This document shows positions 35,344 to 44,147 of a DNA stretch of 64,000 nucleotides, one piece after another; within the stretch, counting starts at the first letter, position 1; the number at the start of each line of letters is the position of its first letter. A program made the translations under genes and the position numbers. The notes under the pieces were generated by a model, which made no database searches, was not told the origin of the DNA, and saw only the letters and a list, made by a program, of their open reading frames with translations. The DNA is taken from assembly GCA_041389725.1 (NCBI GenBank), contig JAWKRG010000004.1:62001-126000 (forward strand), in the 5' to 3' direction. Origin of the DNA: Polyangiaceae bacterium. Its GTDB lineage: Bacteria > Myxococcota_A > Polyangia > Polyangiales > Polyangiaceae.

Positions 35344-36582
35344 ATGTATCTGACGATGCGAATTCGCGCGCGCGCCCGTTCGGCCTTTTCAGCTGCGCTG
35401 CCGTTGTTGGCGGCGATGGGCTGCAAGAGCGAGCGTCACGAGGCAACTGGCTCGGCAGCCACATCGGCGAGTGCAGGCGCGACAGTCGGTGCCACCGTGG
35501 GTGCGGCACCGCCATCGGCCGAGCCTGCTCCCGTGCCGACACGCATGCCGCCAGCGGCGCCGCCCCCCGGCAAGGCGAGGCAGATCACGATCCTCGCCGG
35601 CGGTGACGTGTCACTCGGACGCGGCGCGGGGCAGCGAATCCTGAAGGACCCTTCCTACAATCCCTTCAAGGAGATCGCGCCGCTACTCGCGACCGCGGAC
35701 TTTCGCTTCGTCAATCTGGAATCGCAGCTGAGCGATCAGGGCGGCGAGACGCAATCGCCCAATCACTTCCTGATCTTCACGGGCCCGCCCGGGGGCGCCG
35801 CAGTGCTGAAGCGCGCGGGCATCGACATGGTGTCCGTGGCGAACAACCACATGTGGGACTACGGCAAGCGCGCCTTGTTCGAGACCTTGGACAACCTGGA
35901 CCAGGCGGGCGTCGCTCACGCGGGGGCGCGCAGGCAGCCGAACACGCAGTACGAACCCGTCATCGTCGACATCAAGGGCTGGAAGGTCGCGTGGTTTGCC
36001 GTCTCACACATTTGGAACCAGGGCCCGATCAATCTGCACGAGGGGCGGCACTACGTTGCTTGGGCCAGCTTCGACTTGCTCGGCAAGCGTCTGAAGAAGG
36101 CAGTGAAAGAGAACGACCTGGTATTCGTGAGCTACCACGGTGGTGGCGAATACGTGGACGTGCCGATGCAGTGGACGCGCGACTTCTATCGCGCCGTGAT
36201 GTCCACCGGCGTCCACGCCATCTTCGGGCATCATCCTCACGTGCCCCACGGCGTGGGCTGGACTCGCGGGCGCCCCGCCTTCTACAGCCTCGGCAACCTG
36301 GTGTTCGCCATGCACAGTGACTACGAGTGGACGGGCACCAGCTTCTTTGCGCGCGTCACCATCGACGAGGACAAGTCCATCAGCGTGCAGGCGTGCCCCT
36401 ACTACATCATGGGCCACGTTCCGATGCTCTTCGATGGCAGGGCAAAGGCCGCACGCGAGCGCTCCTTCGTCAGCCATCTGCGCACGCTCTCTGCTTCCAC
36501 CGGCGGCGCGAGCGTCGGCGAGCCCGGCGAATTCTCCTGCGTGCCGGTGACACCGAAGCAAGGCCTTCAGCCCGCCCTTTGA
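35344..36582 (+). CDS. CapA-family lipoprotein (poly-gamma-glutamate capsule synthesis-like)
   Basis: 412 aa from the ATG at 35344 (or 35356). Lipobox ALPLLAAMGCKS, then a Ser/Ala/Pro/Thr linker of about 50 residues. The body has the PGA_cap (metallophosphatase-like) motifs: ILAGGDVSLGRG, FRFVNLESQLSD, VSVANNHMWDYGK, VFVSYHGGGEY, IFGHHPHVPHGV and FYSLGNLVF. CapA acts in polyglutamate capsule synthesis in Bacillus; many relatives elsewhere have no capBC genes, and none are seen here. The C-terminus QGLQPAL is encoded by the first unit of a tandem repeat that runs past the stop. Confidence 0.88.
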   Translation: MYLTMRIRARARSAFSAALPLLAAMGCKSERHEATGSAATSASAGATVGATVGAAPPSAEPAPVPTRMPPAAPPPGKARQITILAGGDVSLGRGAGQRILKDPSYNPFKEIAPLLATADFRFVNLESQLSDQGGETQSPNHFLIFTGPPGGAAVLKRAGIDMVSVANNHMWDYGKRALFETLDNLDQAGVAHAGARRQPNTQYEPVIVDIKGWKVAWFAVSHIWNQGPINLHEGRHYVAWASFDLLGKRLKKAVKENDLVFVSYHGGGEYVDVPMQWTRDFYRAVMSTGVHAIFGHHPHVPHGVGWTRGRPAFYSLGNLVFAMHSDYEWTGTSFFARVTIDEDKSISVQACPYYIMGHVPMLFDGRAKAARERSFVSHLRTLSASTGGASVGEPGEFSCVPVTPKQGLQPAL

Positions 36583-36632
36583 AGCAAGGCCTCCAGCCCG
36601 CGCTGTGAGGAAGGCCTCCAGCCCGCGCTCAG
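36555..36632. repeat. 26-bp tandem repeat across the capA-like stop codon
   Basis: Three units of about 26 bp with the core AAGGCCTYCAGCCCGCSCT at 36555-36580, 36581-36606 and 36607-36632. The first encodes the gene's last residues and stop. The others read as QPAL in shifted frames, so unit number affects only the 3' end and not the protein. Confidence 0.8.
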
Positions 36633-36715
36633 ACGGCTGACTGCCGCGTCCTGTTGCCCGCTGCTTTGGGGTCTAGTGAGGCGCGGCCCTCGGCGGCTAC
36701 TCATGCCCTGCCCGT

Positions 36716-36880
36716 CGCTTCGCGTCGGCACGCCACTTGACGCCACCCTGCCCGTCAACTTCACGTCGGCGCGACGCTTCGCGCCAGCCCTTCCCGTCAC
36801 TTGCCGTCGGCGCGACGCTCGCGCCAGCCCTTCCCGTCACTTCCCGTCACTTCCCGTCGGCGCGACGCGGCGCGTGCCTA
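36716..36880. repeat. Imperfect 40-bp tandem repeat in the 36583-36918 gap
   Basis: About three degenerate units with the blocks CACTTSCCGTCGGCGCGACG and CGCGCCAGCCCTTCCCGTC. The remainder of this 336-bp gap shows no gene. Confidence 0.65.
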
Positions 36881-36918
36881 GCGTGCCGCCGCGCGCGACA
36901 GCGTGCTATGAGATCTGC

Positions 36919-37785
36919 GTGACGCGGGAGCGGCAGTTGGACAAAGCGCGTCGTACCATTCTGGCGCGTCGCGCACGCTTCGTCGCGGCGGCACTTGCCG
37001 GATCCGGAATCGCCGTCAGCGCGCATCTCGCTGCGAAACCCGATGACGAGGCTGACGCGTCCAGTGCGCGGAAAGGCTGCGGCGACGAGAGGAGCCATTG
37101 CAGTCCGCAGATCTGCCTGTCCGATATCGACATCGAGGGCGAGTTGGTCGACCCCGACGCAGGCGCCGCCGCGGGTATGTCTGACACCGGCACCTCTGAT
37201 GCAGGCGCGGAAGAAGTTGCCCTGAACGGTCCCTTGGATGCCGGCGTGCCGCACATCTGCCTCTCGATTGCTCCACCGAGTCACGACCTGCCCTATCACC
37301 ACGACGGCTTCTATCTACGCCTGAGCCTGTCGCCGTCGCTGCTGACGGGCGTGCGCGATTCAGACGATGCGAGCTATACGGGCTTGGGCTTGGGTGGCGC
37401 CGTCGGCGTTGGCATGACGCTGCTTCCTGGAACCGTTTTGGGCTTGTCGCTTCAGCTGGCTCACGCGCCGGAAGGTACGACGAGCGCGCCCTTCGGTGTG
37501 ACGCAATTCGACTTTGGGCCGATGCTGGATGTGTACCCCTCCGATGGCGGTGGCCTTCATTTCGGTGCGATGATCGGGGGAACCGTCGTGACGCTCAGCG
37601 GAGCGGGAAGCAGCGAAGGCTATGGCGGACCGGGCGGTTCGCTTTGGTTTGGTTACGACGCTTGGGTGGGCGAGACTTGGTCGCTAGGCATCGGTGTGCG
37701 CGGCAACCTGGCTTGGCTGCGCCGTCCCGAGGACAAGCTCTTTGCCCGCAACCTGTCGCTGTCACTCTCCGCGTTGTGGCACTGA
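36919..37785 (+). CDS. Hypothetical exported protein, possible outer-membrane barrel
   Basis: 288 aa from the GTG at 36919. The N-terminus ARRARFVAAALAGSGIAVSA resembles that of the protein at 43720 (RRRRRFVAAALTGVGAALPA). A Cys-containing, acidic, low-complexity part follows (CSPQICLSD, DAGVPHICLSI). From about residue 130 alternating segments rich in Gly and aromatic residues (GFYLRLSLSPSLL, VGVGMTLLPGTVLGLSLQL, FGAMIGGTVVTLSG, SLWFGYDAWVG) end in LSLSLSALWH, which looks like a small beta-barrel with a terminal aromatic-type signal. Unknown function. Confidence 0.6.
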   Translation: MTRERQLDKARRTILARRARFVAAALAGSGIAVSAHLAAKPDDEADASSARKGCGDERSHCSPQICLSDIDIEGELVDPDAGAAAGMSDTGTSDAGAEEVALNGPLDAGVPHICLSIAPPSHDLPYHHDGFYLRLSLSPSLLTGVRDSDDASYTGLGLGGAVGVGMTLLPGTVLGLSLQLAHAPEGTTSAPFGVTQFDFGPMLDVYPSDGGGLHFGAMIGGTVVTLSGAGSSEGYGGPGGSLWFGYDAWVGETWSLGIGVRGNLAWLRRPEDKLFARNLSLSLSALWH

Positions 37786-37951
37786 GTTGCCCGGGATCAT
37801 CGCCGCCTCGCAGAAAGTGCGCTCGAGCTCCGATCGACCTGGTCGCGCGGGTGGCATTCCTGCCAGGATCCGTCGAACATCGGAACGGGCCATGACGAAG
37901 CACCTCGGCCCCGCGGACATGACTCCCGTTGCGTGATAGGGTTGCCGAGAG

Positions 37952-38365
37952 ATGGGAGCTTGGGGCACGAAAACCTTCGAGACAGACGTCGCCTTGGACT
38001 GGCTCGGTGATCTCGAGGCGACCGATGACGCGGACGCGTTTCTGGAGGAGTCCCTGACGCCCAGCATGGCGGACGACAGCCTGGAAGCCGACCTGGCCCA
38101 ACATGTCGTCTGCGCAGCGGAAGTCGTAGCCGCCATTCTTGGAGCACCCAGCGCCGGCCTACACTCTGAGGTCGTGACCTGGGTGGAAGCTCATAGCGAC
38201 CTCGACGTAGAGCCGCTGGCGGAACAGGCAGTCCATGCATTGCGGCTGGTTCTTCGCGAGAGCGAGCTCAACGATCTGTGGGCGGAGAGCGAGAAGCATG
38301 ACGAGTGGCGCGCGCCGGTGGTGAAGCTGCGCAAGCGATTGAAGGAATTCGCAGATCTCGGGTAG
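37952..38365 (+). CDS. DUF4259 family protein
   Basis: 137 aa. The start MGAWGTKTFETDVALDWLGDLE and the Ala/Glu-rich helical rest (AAEVVAAILG, LAEQAVHALRLVL) match DUF4259. Members are small cytosolic orphans, some beside toxin loci. No neighbour hints at a role here. Confidence 0.8.
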   Translation: MGAWGTKTFETDVALDWLGDLEATDDADAFLEESLTPSMADDSLEADLAQHVVCAAEVVAAILGAPSAGLHSEVVTWVEAHSDLDVEPLAEQAVHALRLVLRESELNDLWAESEKHDEWRAPVVKLRKRLKEFADLG

Positions 38366-38521
38366 CGGTAGGCTCGCGAGGACGATGTCGGGCTTCCCGA
38401 CGTCGAGCAGTCCGATGCCGACCGGGCCTTGCAGTGAAAGCGCGCGACTTGCGGTTCGGGTCAGCGTCCAGCCACAGCGACTGCGACGGTTGATCGGGCG
38501 ACCTGTGTCGGTCTAGTCTGA

Positions 38522-40399
38522 ATGATCATGAAGAAGTCGTTTCCGGTTGGCCACTTCGCAGCGATCGCCTTCGCTCCAATGCTCCTCACCGCCTGCCCCA
38601 AGAAGATGTTGGTGGCAGACAAGGTGGCTCCCGATAATCCCACTGCGGCGGACGCCCGCGGCTCCGAGAGCGTCTACGTGATCGAGGCCAAAGGCCAGCC
38701 GCTGATCGTGGACTGGCAGCCCGAAGCACGGGGCGACTTGGAAGTGGCCATGAAAGAAGGCGTGGCCGTCGTCGGGTTCAGTGAGAAAGGCCTGCGGCTG
38801 CTCAAGGACTGCCACATCGATGGCCAGTACGGCTTCATTGGCGTGAACACCAAAGAGCAAGTCGTCCGCTTGCTGACCGCGGAGGAAGTGAAGGCGAACT
38901 TGCCGGGCGCAGGTCTGGGTCTCCTAGCCAAGCTCGGCGGTGAGTTCGGTCAGAGCCAAGCGCTCGAGATCGCCATCGTGATGGTTGGCAAGAAGAAGAC
39001 GACCTGGGCGAACGCCTCGAAGAAAGATCTCAAGGGTCAGTGCGCCGGTGCCACCCACTTCGTGCGTGGGGCCACCATCGGTGCTTTCGCCATGCGCAGC
39101 GGTGCCAAGGGCAAGGCCAGTACCGTCGCGGAGATCTTCGGCGGGGGCGCCAGTGCGTCTGCAGCCAAGTCCAGCGACCTGGCGAACAAAGACGGCTTGA
39201 TCGACGCCTGTCGCAAAGCACTGCCGGACTCGAACTCACCACCGCAGCAATGTGGGTCGTTGATTCGCCTCGAGTTGGCGGCGCTGAGTGACGAGGCTGT
39301 GAAGAAAGACACGCCGCCTTCGGACACACCCACCGTGGTGAAGAACGACGAGAGTGAGGCGTGTCCGACTGGCTTCGTGTTCGCCGAGGGCAAGTGCACC
39401 AAGCCCACGACCGTGGAGTCACACGTGTGCAGGTTCGGCGACGTCCAGGATTGCAGCGTTCAATGCGAAAAGGGCAACATGGCAAGCTGCGACGCCCTGG
39501 GCGTGATGTTTGCCCAAGGCAACAACGTCAGCGCCAATCCGACCGAGGCTGCCAAGCTCTTCGTCAAAGCGTGCAAAGGTGAGCTGCCGAACGGCTGCTA
39601 CAACCTTGCACTCACTTTGTTTTCCGGTAGAGGGCTGCCCGAAGCGAAGGACAAGGCGCACATCCTCGCGCAGAAGGCCTGCATGGACGGTCACGCTCAA
39701 GCCTGCGCCATGGCCGCGCGGCAGTACCACTTCGGGGACGGCGTGGCGGAAGATCTGAAGAGCGCGGCGAAGCTGTACCTGCAAGCCTGCAAGGGAGGCG
39801 ACAAGGGCGCGTGCAGCGACTTGGGCGTGATGGCCCATGCGGGACAAGGCATCAACCAGGACGACAAGATCGCAGCGGGTCTGTTCAAGATGGCCTGCGA
39901 CGGCGGCGCGCCCATCGGTTGCAGCAACCTGGGCTACCTCGTCGAGGTGGGCAAAGGCGTGAAGCAAGACCGCGCGACGGCCGCTGCTATCTATCAGAAG
40001 GCGTGTCAGCAGAGTACGGCGGAGTGCCTGTGGTGGGGCGTCGCGCACCAGACCGGCTTGAACGGCACGGTGGACATGAACGTGGCCGCTGCGGAGTGGC
40101 GCAAGACCTGTGACGCCTCGAAAGCGCAGGGTGCGTCGTCTTCGGGGCAGCTCATTGCCTGCGCGCTCGTCAGCGAACTCCTCGGGGACAAGCAGCCTCT
40201 GGACATGCAGTTCCTGAAGCAGGCCGTGTCCGTGTGGAGCGCCAGCTGCAAGAGCGGCGACATGCGCGACTGCGCGCAGCTGGGCGTCGCGGTGCTCGCC
40301 CTTGGCAACAAGCCCCTCGCTCAGCAGACCTTCGCCATGGCTTGCAAGGGTGGCGACCAGTGGGCCTGCGCCATGGCAAAGCACCCGCGAGTGCGCTGA
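38522..40399 (+). CDS. Lipoprotein with Sel1-like repeats
   Basis: 625 aa (ATG at 38522; a second at 38528). Lipobox PMLLTACPK. The N-terminal 250 residues are a domain I do not recognise (ARGSESVYVIEAKGQPLIVDW, VAVVGFSEKGLRLLKDC). From about residue 300 there are eight or more Sel1-like repeats of 36 residues with Cys pairs (AKLFVKACKGELPNGCYNL, AHILAQKACMDGHAQACAM, AKLYLQACKGGDKGACSDL). Sel1 repeats mediate protein contacts; Cys at fixed places in each repeat suggests disulphides in the periplasm. Confidence 0.85.
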   Translation: MIMKKSFPVGHFAAIAFAPMLLTACPKKMLVADKVAPDNPTAADARGSESVYVIEAKGQPLIVDWQPEARGDLEVAMKEGVAVVGFSEKGLRLLKDCHIDGQYGFIGVNTKEQVVRLLTAEEVKANLPGAGLGLLAKLGGEFGQSQALEIAIVMVGKKKTTWANASKKDLKGQCAGATHFVRGATIGAFAMRSGAKGKASTVAEIFGGGASASAAKSSDLANKDGLIDACRKALPDSNSPPQQCGSLIRLELAALSDEAVKKDTPPSDTPTVVKNDESEACPTGFVFAEGKCTKPTTVESHVCRFGDVQDCSVQCEKGNMASCDALGVMFAQGNNVSANPTEAAKLFVKACKGELPNGCYNLALTLFSGRGLPEAKDKAHILAQKACMDGHAQACAMAARQYHFGDGVAEDLKSAAKLYLQACKGGDKGACSDLGVMAHAGQGINQDDKIAAGLFKMACDGGAPIGCSNLGYLVEVGKGVKQDRATAAAIYQKACQQSTAECLWWGVAHQTGLNGTVDMNVAAAEWRKTCDASKAQGASSSGQLIACALVSELLGDKQPLDMQFLKQAVSVWSASCKSGDMRDCAQLGVAVLALGNKPLAQQTFAMACKGGDQWACAMAKHPRVR

Positions 40400-40587
40400 A
40401 TCGCGTCACAAGTGTCTGGGCTCTCGGCGGTCGCGCAGAGACGGTTCAGCGCGTAACAGCGTCTACAGCGACATCGATCTCCGGGAACGCTTCCGGGCGC
40501 GCGACTTCACCGCTGCGAAGTACACGGCAAGACTGATACGCCGAGCCAGCGTCTCCTCGAAGCACTTCCAAGTGCGATACCTCCTGT

Positions 40588-41460
40588 CTACGACGGAACC
40601 GAGCTCGATCCAGCCTGAGCGCTCGCGGTCTGAGCGCTCGCAAGTCCAGAACCATCCGCAGCCAGTGCTGGCACTTCAGGCTCGGCGGGAAGCGCGAGGC
40701 CGATGGACGTCGCGAGTTCGGGCGACGCTTGGGCGAGCATCCATACCAAGCGCGTGGCAGCAAGGACGCCGACCGGCAGCATCAACACCTGAAAGCACGG
40801 AAGCCAGAACAAGATCGCGAACGCAACCCCGAAGCTCATCGTCGCGCGCTTGTGCGCTCCAAGGAGCTTCATGCGATCGCGCATACGCATGCCGCGCAGG
40901 GTGAGCGGATAGTCGAGCAAGTTCCAGCTCAGGGAAAACGCGGCGACGAGTAGCTTCAGGGGCACTGTGACCACCACCGCGGGTGGCAAGAGTAGATCCA
41001 CGATCCACAGCAGGAGCAGGATCGGTAGTGCGATGCAGAAAGCGAAGGCTTGCGACTTCAAGCCGATCCACATTTCTGCGAAGAAGCCGCTCTCGGCGCG
41101 GGAGGGAACTCCTAGCTTCTCCTCGGCGTGCGCGACCAGGCGCTCCAGCGCGGGTGCAGACAGCGGCGCAGCGAGCGCCAGGGACACCAAGAGCCCGATT
41201 AGTCCTGCCAGAATCGCCACCAACCAGCCGACCGCAGCGCCCGCCCAGGTGACCCACGTGCTGGCGCCGTCGCCGTGGATCCAACCTTCCGCCCAGGGGC
41301 GAATCAGGCTGACTGAGATCGCCACGCTGATCGTCACCAAGACCATGAGCACCAGGGCGGGCACGATGGCGTAGGGCAGGGAGCGCGGGCTGGTCAGCAG
41401 AAACCGGAAGCCAAAGCCCAGGCTGCTCAAGCCCGCACGAAACCCCGGACCGCCCTTCAT
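40588..41460 (-). CDS. EI24-domain (CysZ-like) membrane protein
   Basis: 290 aa with about five or six TM helices: LPYAIVPALVLMVLVTIS, WAGAAVGWLVAILAGLIG, FAFCIALPILLLLWIVDL, LLVAAFSLSWNLLDYPLT and FGVAFAILFWLPCFQVLM. The pattern SRAESGFFAEMWIGLK and SWNLLDYPLTLRGMRMRD is characteristic of the EI24/CysZ family. CysZ imports sulphate in some bacteria; no cysteine-pathway genes are near, so transport substrate is open. The C-terminal tail is Ala/Ser-rich. Confidence 0.78.
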   Translation of the reverse strand: MKGGPGFRAGLSSLGFGFRFLLTSPRSLPYAIVPALVLMVLVTISVAISVSLIRPWAEGWIHGDGASTWVTWAGAAVGWLVAILAGLIGLLVSLALAAPLSAPALERLVAHAEEKLGVPSRAESGFFAEMWIGLKSQAFAFCIALPILLLLWIVDLLLPPAVVVTVPLKLLVAAFSLSWNLLDYPLTLRGMRMRDRMKLLGAHKRATMSFGVAFAILFWLPCFQVLMLPVGVLAATRLVWMLAQASPELATSIGLALPAEPEVPALAADGSGLASAQTASAQAGSSSVPS

Positions 41461-41493
41461 GGCGCCGAGTGTACTCGGTGGGCGTACGTTCCC

Positions 41494-42069
41494 CTAGGGC
41501 CACCACGCTGCGACATCGAGGCCGACTTCAGCGAAGGGCTCGATGCGAGCGTCGTGTTCGTCGCCCCATGTGCCGAGTTCCACCCAGCGACCCGACTCGA
41601 GCCGATAGGCCGTGATCGTGCGAGCCTCGAGGTCCACGACCCAGTGAAACGGGACACCCATCTTCGCGTAGTACGGCTTCTTCACCAGCAAGTTGTGCCG
41701 CCGAGTGGTTGGCGAGAGAATCTCGCACACCCAATCCGGGATGACGTTGATGGAGGCGTCCTGGGGCAACGTCGGAAGACGCTGTCGGCGCCAACCGGCT
41801 AGATCTGGTGCAATCTCCGGCGTGTTTGGCAGTTCGATGCCGGGTTCAGGCAAGATCCACCAACCCCCCGGGCCGCCCATCCCTCGGCGGAATGGGCCGC
41901 GCAGATCCGCACCGATGCCGAGCGCCACGTCCTGATGCGGTCCGCGCGGCCGGGTCATGGTGTACAGCACGCCTTCGATGATCTCGCCCTTGATCTCCGG
42001 CGGCAGCCCTTCGAGATCATCCAGCGTCGGTGCTTTCACCGCGGGGTCCATTGCCGAAGAGGGTAGCAT
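41494..42069 (-). CDS. Uma2-family (DUF820) nuclease-fold protein, second copy
   Basis: 191 aa from the ATG at 42069 (or 42051). Motifs: LPPEIKGEIIEGVLYTM, ELPNTPEIAPDLAGW (acidic ligand), NVIPDWVCEILSPTT with the EIL/S core, LLVKKPYYAKMGVPFHWVVDLEARTITAYR. It differs clearly from the copy at 6791, so they are not recent duplicates. Divergent from the L,D-transpeptidase by 101 bp. Confidence 0.85.
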   Translation of the reverse strand: MLPSSAMDPAVKAPTLDDLEGLPPEIKGEIIEGVLYTMTRPRGPHQDVALGIGADLRGPFRRGMGGPGGWWILPEPGIELPNTPEIAPDLAGWRRQRLPTLPQDASINVIPDWVCEILSPTTRRHNLLVKKPYYAKMGVPFHWVVDLEARTITAYRLESGRWVELGTWGDEHDARIEPFAEVGLDVAAWWP

Positions 42070-42170
42070 GCAGCCGATTGCGTGCGTCCGCGCGGTTCCC
42101 CGAACGGTACCTGGCGCGTGTTCAGTGCCGCGAGTTTGGCGTTTTGGCGCGGCCGCGAGACAATCCCCGC

Positions 42171-43718
42171 GTGCGCCCCGTTCTGTTGGTTGGACTTCTA
42201 TCCTGCGCGTGTGGTGCGACCCACGCCGACGCTCATCGGGGTGTCGCCATGCGACAGCCCGCCGAAGGGTCTGGTGCCATTGAAGAGTCTGCGCCGGTTT
42301 CAGAGCACGCGCCGTCAGCGGCGCGCGCTTCTGCGCCGTCGCAACAAACGCAGTCGCTTTCGGCGGCACGAGACGCCTTCTTTGCGAAGGACTACCCGCC
42401 CGAGGCGAGTGCGGCTGGGAAGTACGGCCGCATCGGCAGTCGCAATTGGGGAACGTGGATTCAGCCTGTGCCGCGCTCTGGTGCGCTGCCCCTCGGTAGC
42501 ATCCGCGAAGGTTCGAGCCTGCCGCTGCTTTCCGACAAGCGCCTGCCAGGTCAAGGCAAGTGCAACCAGTTCGTCGAAGTGGAGCGCGGCGTGGTCTGTG
42601 TCGGCTCTCGCTCCACTCTCGACATGGAGTCCGCGTGGATGCGCGCCGGACGTTGGACGACGCCAGCGCCCGGGGCGATGCCCTACCACTATGCGCTGAG
42701 CGTGGGCGCTCCGATGCTGACCGCGCCCGTGCCGGAGTCAGAGTTCGTGTGGAAGACTGGCGACCGCAACATGAAGCGCATGCGCGGGTGGGACGCGGGC
42801 CACGACGAACTGGCGCTGGATGACCCCATCGCGCCCAACGGACCAGCGCCGGACTTTCTGCAGAACGAAGGCCGTACGCCCACCCCCTGGGGACCCGCTC
42901 GCGGCATCTTCAAGAAGATGGCTCCAAAGGGCGTGATGCTCGCCTACACGCGTGCCTTCGAGGCTCACGGGCGCGTTTGGGTGCTGACCACCGACATGAG
43001 CGTGGTGCCCGCCGCAGGCCTGAAGCCCTTTGGCGTCTCGGAGTTTTCCGGCGTCGAGTTGGGCAGCGCGGTAGGGCTGCCCATCGCGTACATGCGCAAG
43101 GGCAATCAACCAAAATGGCGCAAGACGAACGCCGGCTTCGAACCGACGCAGGAGCAGTGGCCTCATCATGGCTGGGTGGCGCTGACGGGCGGTGCCGAGC
43201 GTAGCGATGGCAAGACCTTCTACGAAACCCGCGAGGAAGGCATCTACATCGAGAAGTCGAGTGCCCGACTGATCGAGCAGCGCAAGGCCCCCTGGGAAGC
43301 CAAGTCCGGCAAGTGGATTCACGTACGCGTGAATCGCGGAACCTTGGTGCTCTACGACGGCGCCGAACCAGTGTTCGCCACGCTGATGTCACCCGGCAAG
43401 GAAGACGCAACGCCCTACGGTCGCTACTGGGTCGAGAGCAAGCACCACGTCAGCACCATGACCACGGAGAGCGGAGAGCCGAAACGAAGCTGGATTGCGG
43501 ACGTGCCCTGGACCATTTACTTCAAGCGTCCCTACGCCATCCATGCGGCGTACTGGCATGGTGACTTCGGTGAGCGCAAGAGCGGCGGCTGCGTGAACCT
43601 GTCGCCCTTGGACGCCAAGCGCGTCTTCGAGTGGGTGGATCCTCCGTTGCCCGAGGGTTGGGGCAGCGTGCAAAGCTCCGGCATGGGTGGCAAGGTGTTC
43701 GTGCTGGTCGAGGGTTGA
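42171..43718 (+). CDS. L,D-transpeptidase (YkuD) lipoprotein
   Basis: 515 aa from the GTG at 42171. Lipobox GLLSCACG. The long N-terminal domain of about 300 residues is not recognised. The catalytic YkuD domain occupies the C-terminal 130 residues: WIHVRVNRGTLVLYDGAEP, FKRPYAIHAAYWHGDFGERKSGGCVNLSPLDAKRVFEWV with His and Cys of the SxGCVNL motif. These enzymes form 3-3 peptidoglycan cross-links or attach lipoproteins. The small protein at 43720 starts 1 bp after the stop, so it is co-transcribed. Confidence 0.9.
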   Translation: MRPVLLVGLLSCACGATHADAHRGVAMRQPAEGSGAIEESAPVSEHAPSAARASAPSQQTQSLSAARDAFFAKDYPPEASAAGKYGRIGSRNWGTWIQPVPRSGALPLGSIREGSSLPLLSDKRLPGQGKCNQFVEVERGVVCVGSRSTLDMESAWMRAGRWTTPAPGAMPYHYALSVGAPMLTAPVPESEFVWKTGDRNMKRMRGWDAGHDELALDDPIAPNGPAPDFLQNEGRTPTPWGPARGIFKKMAPKGVMLAYTRAFEAHGRVWVLTTDMSVVPAAGLKPFGVSEFSGVELGSAVGLPIAYMRKGNQPKWRKTNAGFEPTQEQWPHHGWVALTGGAERSDGKTFYETREEGIYIEKSSARLIEQRKAPWEAKSGKWIHVRVNRGTLVLYDGAEPVFATLMSPGKEDATPYGRYWVESKHHVSTMTTESGEPKRSWIADVPWTIYFKRPYAIHAAYWHGDFGERKSGGCVNLSPLDAKRVFEWVDPPLPEGWGSVQSSGMGGKVFVLVEG

Positions 43719-43719
43719 G

Positions 43720-44055
43720 ATGACCGATCGCGAAGCCATCATGAGGAGACGTCGTCGCTTCGTCGCGGCGGCACTGACGGGAGTGGGCGCAGCTCTGCCC
43801 GCCGCGGGCTGCGCGGAAACGATTCCCTGCCTGTCGCCGATGCGCGAAACTCCGTACGTGCCAGAGAGTGACGCTGGCGATGCGGGCCCGAGCGAAGAGA
43901 CAGTGGAGCTGAGCGACGACGCGATGGTGAGCAGCGGAGAGGAACCTGACGCGGGCGAGGTGACGAACTCCGACGCCGAACCTCCGCAACCGTGTCTCAG
44001 CCCGGAACCACCGCCGAAGCCCACCAGGCCAAAAATCTGCCTGGACTTCGAGTGA
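43720..44055 (+). CDS. Small acidic lipoprotein-like protein
   Basis: 111 aa from the ATG at 43720, directly after the transpeptidase stop. RRRRRFVAAALTGVGAALPAAGCAE is a short signal with a possible lipobox, followed by Asp/Glu/Pro-rich sequence with PCLSP twice and a final PKICLDFE. The N-terminus and CLS motifs resemble the first third of the protein at 36919. Unknown function; may be a substrate or partner of the transpeptidase (inferred from position only). Confidence 0.6.
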   Translation: MTDREAIMRRRRRFVAAALTGVGAALPAAGCAETIPCLSPMRETPYVPESDAGDAGPSEETVELSDDAMVSSGEEPDAGEVTNSDAEPPQPCLSPEPPPKPTRPKICLDFE

Positions 44056-44147
44056 CGCGCGTTCGAGGCGCAGCGTGGGGTAGCGACTGGGCGGGTGTCG
44101 GCTCGATCGGGCTCGACAGCGCTGGATCTCGGGATTAAGCCCCGGGC

